A stretch of DNA of 64,000 nt from Methylobacterium cerastii (GTDB lineage: Bacteria; Pseudomonadota; Alphaproteobacteria; Rhizobiales; Beijerinckiaceae): positions 62,001 through 126,000 of the forward strand of contig NZ_BPQG01000036.1 in NCBI RefSeq assembly GCF_022179125.1, read 5' to 3'. Shown one piece after another: positions 58,258 through 64,000 of the stretch (positions are counted from its first letter, which is position 1; each line of letters opens with the position of its first letter). The notes beneath the pieces are model-generated. The model searched no databases, was not told where the DNA came from, and saw only the letters and a list, made by a program, of their open reading frames with translations. The translations under genes were made by a program, and so were the position numbers.

Positions 58258-59058
58258 ATGTCGACGCCCCTCTGGACGCGCCTGTCCAACCCGAGCCACT
58301 TCATGCGCTGGTCCGGCACGCTGGTGCCGTGGCTCGCCGCGATCTCGACCGCGATCCTCGCGCTCGGGCTGTACCTGTCGTGGTTCGTCGCCCCGCCAGA
58401 CTACCAGCAGGGCGAGACCGTGCGGATCATGTTCATCCACGTGCCTGCGGCCTGGCTCGGGGTGTTCTTCTACGGCTCGATGAGCCTGTCGGCGATCGGC
58501 ACCTTGGTCTGGCGCCATCCGCTCGCCGACGTGGCGCAGCGCGCCGCAGCCCCGATCGGGGCGGCCTTCACCCTGATCTGCCTCGTCACCGGCTCGCTCT
58601 GGGGCAAGCCGATGTGGGGCACCTACTGGGTCTGGGACGCGCGGCTCACCTCGATGCTGATCCTGTTCCTGATCTATTGCGGCATCATTGCCCTGTGGCG
58701 GACGATGGAGGATCCGAACCGGGCCGCCCGCTCCGTCGCGATCCTGACGCTCGTCGGCGCGATCAACCTGCCGATCATCAAGTTCTCCGTGAACTGGTGG
58801 TCGACTCTGCACCAGCCGGCCTCGATCCTGCGCATGGGCGGCTCGACCATCGACCCGTCGATGCTCTACCCGCTGCTGGTGATGATCGGTGCCGCCACCC
58901 TCGGCGGCACCACTCTGCACCTCTACGCGATGCGCACCGAGATCATGCGCCGCCGCGTGCGGACGCTGACGATCCGCGAGGCGGAGCGCCTCGACGCCGG
59001 CTCGACCGTGACGGCCTCCGAGGCCGGTCGCGCCCTGCCCCTCGGCCAGGCGGTCTGA
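58258..59058 (+). CDS. ccmC: Haem transport protein CcmC
   Basis: A 266-residue membrane protein with six helices from the ATG at 58258. The tryptophan-rich WWD-type domain is KPMWGTYWVWDARLTSMLILFLIYCG; FIHVPAAWLGVFFYGSMSL has an axial His and NWWSTLHQPASI the other. It hands haem to CcmE in the periplasm. The start is chosen by family length. Confidence 0.93.
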   Translation: MSTPLWTRLSNPSHFMRWSGTLVPWLAAISTAILALGLYLSWFVAPPDYQQGETVRIMFIHVPAAWLGVFFYGSMSLSAIGTLVWRHPLADVAQRAAAPIGAAFTLICLVTGSLWGKPMWGTYWVWDARLTSMLILFLIYCGIIALWRTMEDPNRAARSVAILTLVGAINLPIIKFSVNWWSTLHQPASILRMGGSTIDPSMLYPLLVMIGAATLGGTTLHLYAMRTEIMRRRVRTLTIREAERLDAGSTVTASEAGRALPLGQAV

Positions 59059-59093
59059 TCGCGGACGCGCCGTCCGCAAGGGAGATGCGGCTG

Positions 59094-59574
59094 ATGACCA
59101 AGGCGAGCCCGACGAAAGCGAGCACCTGCCTGTGGTTCGGCACCGACGCGGAGGCGGCGGTCCGCCTCTACGTCGACCTCGTTCCGGACTCGCGCATCGA
59201 CCGCATCCAGCGCGTGGCCGGGCGGGGCGGCCGGCGATGCGATCCTCGTCGCCTTCACCCTCGGCGGCCAGAGTTTTCAGGCGCTGAACGGCGGCACGCC
59301 GGCCGAGTACGGCATGGCGGCCTCGATCTCGGTCGCCTGCGCCGACCAGGCGGAGGTCGACCGGCTCTGGGCGGGCCTCATCGCCGACGGGGGCGGCGCC
59401 ATCATGTGCGGCTGGCTTCGCGACCGCTGGGGCGTGCCCTGGCAGATCGTGCCGGAGGTGCTGCCGCGCCTCCTGGCCGACCCCAACCCCGCCGTCTCGG
59501 CCCGCGTCTTCGCGGCCATGCAGACCATGGTCAAGCTGGACGTCGCCGCCCTCGAGCGGGCGGCGCAGGCATGA
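59094..59574 (+). pseudogene. VOC/PhnB-like protein, frameshifted
   Basis: The first 45 codons from ATG at 59094 read TKASTCLWFGTDAEAAVRLYVDLVPDSRIDRIQRVAG, a PhnB-like VOC start. In the G-rich run at 59216-59233 the frame must shift by +1, after which GDAILVAFTLGGQSFQALNGGTPAEYGMAASISVACADQAEVDRLWAGL and the end of the domain continue. The total 481 bp equal 160 codons plus one base. Without the shift the protein ends differently and the domain is lost. It separates ccmC from ccmD. Confidence 0.72.
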
Positions 59575-59613
59575 GCGCGCTTCTGCACAAGCTCCTTCGG
59601 ATTTCATAAACGC

Positions 59614-59766
59614 ATGAGTCTCGACCTCGGCAGCCACGGCGGCTTCATTCTCGCCTCCTACGCCTTCACCGCGCTGGTGATGGCGGGGCTCGTGCTCAAC
59701 GCGGTCCGCGACCGGCGCGCGCAGCGGCGGGCGCTGTCCCAGCTCCAGGCGGAGGATCGCCGGTGA
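59614..59766 (+). CDS. ccmD: Haem exporter subunit CcmD
   Basis: A 50-residue protein with one membrane helix (GFILASYAFTALVMAGLVL) followed by RDRRAQRRAL, the CcmD pattern. Its TGA overlaps the GTG of ccmG (GTGA). It stabilises the CcmABC complex with CcmE. Confidence 0.9.
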   Translation: MSLDLGSHGGFILASYAFTALVMAGLVLNAVRDRRAQRRALSQLQAEDRR

Positions 59767-60356
59767 GCGTCGAGACCCCTCCGGAGCCGGTCCGCCGCTC
59801 GCTCCTCGTCGTCGTCCCGGTGCTGGCCTTCGCGGTGCTGGCGGCGGTGTTCTTCCTGCGCCTGCGCTCCGGCGCCGACCCAGCCGCCCTCCCCTCGGCG
59901 CTGATCGGCAAGCCGGTGCCGAGCTTCACCCTGCCGGCGGTGGCCGGCCTCACCGCCGACGGCAAGCCGGTGCCCGGCCTGTCGAGCGCCGACCTGAAGG
60001 GCGGCGTCACGGTGCTCAACGTCTGGGCCTCGTGGTGCGCGCCGTGCCAGGTCGAGCATCCGATGCTGATGCGCTTGGCGCGCGAGCCCGGCATCCGGCT
60101 CGTCGGGATCGACTACAAGGACGCCGCCGAGAACGGACGCCGGTTCCTGACGCGCAACGGCGTGCCGTTCCAGGCGGTGGGCCACGACGAGACCGGCCGC
60201 GTCGGCATCGATTTCGGTGTCTACGGCGTGCCCGAGACCTTCATCATCGGCCCGGACGGCGTGATCCGCGACAAGCTCGTCGGTATCGTCACCCCGGAAA
60301 ATCTCGCCGAGGTGATCGCCAAGATCCGCGCGGCCGGCAAGGTAGCCGCGAAGTAG
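59763..60356 (+). CDS. ccmG: Thiol-disulfide oxidoreductase CcmG/DsbE
   Basis: A 197-residue membrane-anchored thioredoxin. One N-terminal helix (SLLVVVPVLAFAVLAAVFFL), then NVWASWCAPC (Cys92, Cys95), RLVGIDYKD and YGVPETFIIG with the cis-Pro. It reduces apocytochrome c cysteines in the periplasm. ccmE, ccmF and ccmH are not in the window. Confidence 0.95.
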   Translation: MSVETPPEPVRRSLLVVVPVLAFAVLAAVFFLRLRSGADPAALPSALIGKPVPSFTLPAVAGLTADGKPVPGLSSADLKGGVTVLNVWASWCAPCQVEHPMLMRLAREPGIRLVGIDYKDAAENGRRFLTRNGVPFQAVGHDETGRVGIDFGVYGVPETFIIGPDGVIRDKLVGIVTPENLAEVIAKIRAAGKVAAK

Positions 60357-60473
60357 GAAGGAAATTCTTCGTTGGCCCTGGCGGGCCGTCCGCCGCACCG
60401 GCGGCGGCGCGCGGTCGCGCTTGCCGCCGGCCGACGCCGTCGGGGCTGTCTCTGCGCGAGAACCTGCGCGCCG

Positions 60474-61085
60474 TTACACGTCGGACTTCCTGCGCTCGTA
60501 GCGGGTCAATAGCGGCGTCTGGGCGAGCGCGAACACGACGGTGAGCGGCATGATGCCGAACACCTTGAAGTTCACCCAGAAATCTTCGCTCTGCGTCCGC
60601 CACACCGCCTCGTTGAGCACGGCGAGCGCCAGGAAGAACAGCCCCCAGCGGAAGGTCAGCTTCCGCCAGCCCTCGTCGGTGAGCGAGAACACCGAGTCGA
60701 GCACCACCGAGAGCAGGGACTTGCCGAAGGCGAGGCCGCCGAGCAGCACCAGGCCGAACAGCGTGTTCACGATGGTGGGCTTCACCATGATGAAGGTCTT
60801 GTCCTGCAGGTAGAGCGTCAGCCCGCCGAAGACGACGACCACCACGCCCGACACCATCGGCATGATCGGCAGCCGGCGCACCAGGGCGAAGTGCACGGCG
60901 AGCGCCACGACGGTCGCCACGATGAACACCCCGGTCGCCACGAACAGCTTGTGGTCGGGGTCTACGCCGAAGCGCTCGGCGTAGGCGTTGCCGAGGAAGA
61001 AGATCACCAGCGGCCCGAGTTCGAGCGCCAGCTTGGGGAGCGGCGCGAGGTGTCGGCGCGGGGGTACGGATTCGATCTGCATCAT
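60474..61085 (-). CDS. Septation protein A / YciB (IspZ) family
   Basis: A 203-residue protein with five to six helices. [69 protein letters not shown] and [21 protein letters not shown] match YciB/IspZ intracellular septation proteins. In Rhizobiales this gene normally stands between ccmG and ftsY; here it is 117 bp from ccmG on the opposite strand. It likely acts in cell-envelope synthesis and division. Confidence 0.93.
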   Translation of the reverse strand: MMQIESVPPRRHLAPLPKLALELGPLVIFFLGNAYAERFGVDPDHKLFVATGVFIVATVVALAVHFALVRRLPIMPMVSGVVVVVFGGLTLYLQDKTFIMVKPTIVNTLFGLVLLGGLAFGKSLLSVVLDSVFSLTDEGWRKLTFRWGLFFLALAVLNEAVWRTQSEDFWVNFKVFGIMPLTVVFALAQTPLLTRYERRKSDV

Positions 61086-61215
61086 GCTGGCCAGGGAGCC
61101 GGAACGGGCCCATCGCGTCGATGCGTCTGTATCGATGACGACGGGTGCGGTCCACCGGGGCTGCCGGCACGGGCCGGATGCCGGCCGGCCCTGCGCCATC
61201 GTGTCCTCGCCCCCG

Positions 61216-62148
61216 TCAACGCGCCTCGGCGAAACGGCGGACGGTGGCCGGCACGCCCACTTCGAACGGGGTCGGCACGAAGCCGAAGCGGCGGGCGAAC
61301 TTGCCGCCGTCGATCACGTAGGCACGATCCCAGGTGAATCCGACATCGGCCACCTCGCGCGCGAAGCGGTAGACCAGCCCGAGCGGCCGCAGCATCGCGA
61401 AGGGGACGGCCCACAGCCTGAGCCGCTTGCCGAGCACGCCGGCGCCCATCGTCAGCAGGGCGCGCGGGCTCCGCGTCGGCGCGCACGGAACGTTCCAGGC
61501 CTGCCCGAAATCCGCGTCGGGGGCGTCGAGAAGCAGCAAAGCCGCCCGCGCGACGTCCGGGACGTAGGCGAAGTCGTGCGCCGTGTCGGCCGGCACGAGC
61601 AATTGCGCCGGCCGGCCCTTCGCCAGCGCACCGAATGCGAAGGCGCCGAGATGGGAGTTGGCGACGCCGGGTCCGTAGAAATCGGAGCAGCGCAGGGCCG
61701 CCACCGGCACGCGGGCTCGCGCTCCCTGCCAGATCCGGGTGACCTCGGCCAGGATCGCCGGCTTCTCGCCGCCTGCGGTCAGCGGCATGTCCTCGGTGCG
61801 CGGCGCCGTCTGCGGCCCGAGTTGGTAGAGGTTGTCGATGAAGACCAGCCGCGCCCCCGCCTCGGCGCAGCCCTCGACCACGGCGTGCATCGTTCGCGGC
61901 CAGGCCGTCCGCCACACCCGCGCGTCGTAGGGGAAGCCGACCGCGAGTACCGCCTGCGCCGACCCGTCGAGCGCGCGCCGCACGTCGGCAGGATTCAGGA
62001 CGTCGCAGACCTGATGCTCGACGCCGGCCTGGAGGTCCGCCGGGCGTGTGCGGGTTGCGACCCGCATGCGGTCTCCGCGTGCGGCCAGCCGCTCGGCGAT
62101 CGGCCGCCCGACCGCGCCGTAGCCGAAGATCGTGATCTGCTGCGTCAT
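61216..62148 (-). CDS. NAD(P)-dependent epimerase/reductase-like protein
   Basis: A 310-residue extended SDR protein. [20 protein letters not shown] is the Rossmann G-x-G-x-x-G motif. [27 protein letters not shown] and [16 protein letters not shown] follow. The substrate is unknown. It is divergent from the LysR gene with a 92-bp gap and may be its target. The pair interrupts the septation protein-ftsY neighbourhood. Confidence 0.82.
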   Translation of the reverse strand: MTQQITIFGYGAVGRPIAERLAARGDRMRVATRTRPADLQAGVEHQVCDVLNPADVRRALDGSAQAVLAVGFPYDARVWRTAWPRTMHAVVEGCAEAGARLVFIDNLYQLGPQTAPRTEDMPLTAGGEKPAILAEVTRIWQGARARVPVAALRCSDFYGPGVANSHLGAFAFGALAKGRPAQLLVPADTAHDFAYVPDVARAALLLLDAPDADFGQAWNVPCAPTRSPRALLTMGAGVLGKRLRLWAVPFAMLRPLGLVYRFAREVADVGFTWDRAYVIDGGKFARRFGFVPTPFEVGVPATVRRFAEAR

Positions 62149-62240
62149 CGTCCTGTCCCTCATCGCTGAAGGCAGGACGATGCACCTCGGCGGGCACATC
62201 GAAAATTGGCGAAGTCCGTGGTCCTGCTATACGCAAACGG

Positions 62241-63149
62241 ATGAACCACGATCCCGATTGGGCGCTCTATCGCACTCTGCTCGCCGTGCTCGACGCTGGC
62301 TCGCTGTCGGCAGCCGCGCGTGCGCTCGGGACGACGCAACCGACCGTCGCCCGCCACGTGGATGCGCTGGAGTCGGCGCTGGGCGCCGACCTGTTCGTGC
62401 GGTCGCAGCGCGGGCTCGAACCGACCGAGCTTGCGGTGTCGCTGCGCCCGCACGCGCGGACCATGGCGACGACCGCCGCCGCGTTGCTGCGGGCCGCCAG
62501 CGGCGCCCAGGGCGACTTCGCCGGGACGGTGCGGATCACGGCGAGCGACGTCGTCGGCGTCGAGCACTTGCCGCCGATCCTGACCCGGCTCAGGCGGGCG
62601 CATCCCGCTCTGGCGATCGAGCTGGCGCTCTCGGACGTGGTCGGCGACCTGCTCGCGCGCGAGGCGGACATCGCGATCCGCATGGTCGAGCCGACCCAGG
62701 GGGCGTTGCTGGCGCGCCGCCTGCCGCCGGTGGATCTCGGGTTCCACGCCCACCGCGACTACCTGGACCGAGCCGGGACGCCGGCCGCCATCGGCGACCT
62801 CTCAGCCCATGACGTGATCGGCTACGACACCGAGACCCCGGCGCTTCGGGCCATGGCCGCCCGGTTGCCGCCGCTCGACCGGCGCACGTTCGCTCTGAGG
62901 GCCGACAGCAACCTCGCCCAGGTCGCCGCGATCCGGTCAGGGTTCGGCATCGGCATCTGCCAGGTGGCGATCGCCCGGCGCGACCCGGCGCTGGTGCGCG
63001 TCCTGCCCGCGATCACCCTGACGCTGCCCCTCTGGATCGTGATGCACGAGGACCTGAAGACGAACGCCCGCTGTCGCGCGGTGTTCGATGCCTTGGTCGA
63101 AGGGCTCGACCTTTCGGAGGCGGCACCCGGCGCGACGGCGACCTGCTGA
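62241..63149 (+). CDS. LysR-type transcriptional regulator
   Basis: A 302-residue regulator. The winged HTH is LYRTLLAVLDAGSLSAAARALGTTQPTVARHVDALESALGADLFVRSQRGLEPTE. A substrate-binding domain follows (DFAGTVRITASDVVGVEHLPPIL, IAIRMVEPTQGALLARRLPPV, FGIGICQVAIA). It likely controls the divergent epimerase gene. Confidence 0.92.
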   Translation: MNHDPDWALYRTLLAVLDAGSLSAAARALGTTQPTVARHVDALESALGADLFVRSQRGLEPTELAVSLRPHARTMATTAAALLRAASGAQGDFAGTVRITASDVVGVEHLPPILTRLRRAHPALAIELALSDVVGDLLAREADIAIRMVEPTQGALLARRLPPVDLGFHAHRDYLDRAGTPAAIGDLSAHDVIGYDTETPALRAMAARLPPLDRRTFALRADSNLAQVAAIRSGFGIGICQVAIARRDPALVRVLPAITLTLPLWIVMHEDLKTNARCRAVFDALVEGLDLSEAAPGATATC

Positions 63150-63192
63150 CGACCCGCGACTGCACTGCAGGCCGTTCGGTCCGCGTCGGGCG

Positions 63193-64000
63193 TCAGCCCT
63201 TCTCCAGCCCCGCGATCGCCCGCGCGAAGTCGCGCGCCGCGAACGGCTCCAGGTCGTCGACGCCCTCGCCGACGCCGATGAAGTGCACCGGCAGGCCGAA
63301 CTTCGCGGCCAGCGCGATCAGGATGCCGCCGCGGGCTGTGCCGTCGAGCTTGGTCATCACCAGCCCCGAGACCGGCGCGGCTTTCGAGAACAGCTCGACT
63401 TGGGACAGGGCGTTCTGGCCGACGGTGGCGTCGAGAACCAGCAGCGTCGCATGCGGCGCCTCGGGATCGCTCTTGCGCAGCACGCGGATGATCTTTTCCA
63501 GCTCCGCCATCAGCCCGGCCTTGTTCTGCAGCCGGCCGGCGGTGTCGATCAGGAGCACGTCGGTGCCCTCGGCCTTCGCGCGCTTGAGGGCGTCGAAGGC
63601 CAGCCCCGCCGCGTCCGCGCCCTGCGCCCCGCTCACCACCGGCGTGCCGGTGCGCTCGCCCCAGACCTTCAGCTGCTCGATCGCGGCGGCGCGGAAGGTG
63701 TCGCCCGCCGCCAGCATCACCGAGCGGCCCTCCGCCTTAAGGCTGAGCGACAGCTTGCCCAGCGTCGTGGTCTTGCCGGCGCCGTTCACGCCGATCATCA
63801 GGATCACGAACGGCTTCTTGGTGGGATCGACGACCAGGGGCTTGGCCACCGGCTCCAGCGCCCGCTCGACCTCGGTCGCCAGGATCGCCCGGACCTCGTC
63901 GGGGGAGATGCCCTTCTCGTAGCGGCCCTTGCCCACGGCATCCGAGATCCGCGTCGCGGTCTCGACGCCGAAATCGGCCTGGATCAGCGCGTCCTCCAGG
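63193..64000 (-). CDS. ftsY: Signal recognition particle receptor FtsY, 5' end outside window
   Basis: The C-terminal 268 residues of the SRP receptor. In-frame codons continue rightward past 63936 (LEDALIQADFGVETATRISDAVGKGRYEKG) to the edge. The NG-domain motifs GVNGAGKTTTLGKL, AAGDTFRAAAIEQLKVW, LLIDTAGRLQNKAGLM, VMTKLDGTARGGI and FIGVGEGVDDLEPF are intact. FtsY docks ribosome-SRP complexes at the inner membrane. The N-terminal A domain lies beyond the window. Confidence 0.96.
   Translation of the reverse strand, partial: LEDALIQADFGVETATRISDAVGKGRYEKGISPDEVRAILATEVERALEPVAKPLVVDPTKKPFVILMIGVNGAGKTTTLGKLSLSLKAEGRSVMLAAGDTFRAAAIEQLKVWGERTGTPVVSGAQGADAAGLAFDALKRAKAEGTDVLLIDTAGRLQNKAGLMAELEKIIRVLRKSDPEAPHATLLVLDATVGQNALSQVELFSKAAPVSGLVMTKLDGTARGGILIALAAKFGLPVHFIGVGEGVDDLEPFAARDFARAIAGLEKG

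Overview
The window is GC-rich chromosomal DNA from an alphaproteobacterium of the order Hyphomicrobiales (Rhizobiales). Methylobacterium or Methylorubrum is the best guess. This is inferred from gene content and order: dusB-ntrB-ntrC next to a fused ispDF, cinA, coq10-lipA; a fused urease gamma/beta subunit; the acpXL very-long-chain fatty acid genes of rhizobial lipid A; and ccmABCDG followed by a YciB/septation protein and ftsY. No rRNA, tRNA, CRISPR array, prophage or complete insertion sequence was seen.

Layout. 1-8.6 kb: a hybrid sensor kinase cut by the left edge, the permease RarD, an Rmf-like small protein, a cystathionine beta-lyase-type enzyme, a PNPOx-like flavoprotein, and a three-gene lipid/glycan operon (ArnT-like, GT2, LAB_N). 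8.7-11 kb: a Tat-exported alpha-hydroxy-acid oxidase with an internal CXXCH motif, divergent from an isonitrile-hydratase-like protein. 11-20 kb: an orphan short flagellar hook protein, then ntrC-ntrB-dusB facing ispDF, a toxin-antitoxin (TA) pair with a broken toxin, cinA, coq10 and lipA. 20-25 kb: a PRC-barrel protein, a SleB-type hydrolase, a serine protease, a threonine-dehydratase-like enzyme and a sorbosone-dehydrogenase-like protein.

25.4-32 kb is an accessory glycan or secondary-metabolite locus. Three glycosyltransferases on the + strand converge on a glycosyltransferase, a NodS-like methyltransferase, a PIG-L deacetylase and an acyl-CoA-dehydrogenase-like protein on the - strand. 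The enzyme classes resemble the logic of Nod-factor assembly, and this is the best candidate for an undescribed system. 32.2-37.7 kb is the urease operon (ureAB, ureC, ureE, ureF, ureG). It is interrupted by an AbrB/PIN toxin-antitoxin pair and a DUF29 gene, and it has no ureD. 37.8-46 kb holds small exported and membrane proteins, a PAS protein, TadG/TadE-like proteins, a GGDEF-EAL regulator, a fluoroacetate-dehalogenase-like hydrolase and an orphan amino-acid-type binding protein.

46-51 kb: acpXL-fabZ-fabF(XL), in which the synthase lacks its catalytic Cys; an AI-2E family transporter; an exported repeat-containing protein; and a WYL regulator divergent from a glutathione transferase. 51.8-64 kb: acnA, a RHH/RelE toxin-antitoxin pair, ccmA-ccmB, a DUF4189 protein, a YefM/YoeB pair with a recognisable operator, ccmC, a frameshifted VOC protein, ccmD-ccmG, a YciB-like protein, an epimerase-LysR pair, and ftsY cut by the right edge.

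Two themes recur. Small toxin-antitoxin pairs sit inside or beside housekeeping operons on the same strand as those operons (four cases). Three palindromic elements of about 105-109 bp lie between convergent gene ends, and two of them touch the stop codon of the neighbouring gene.
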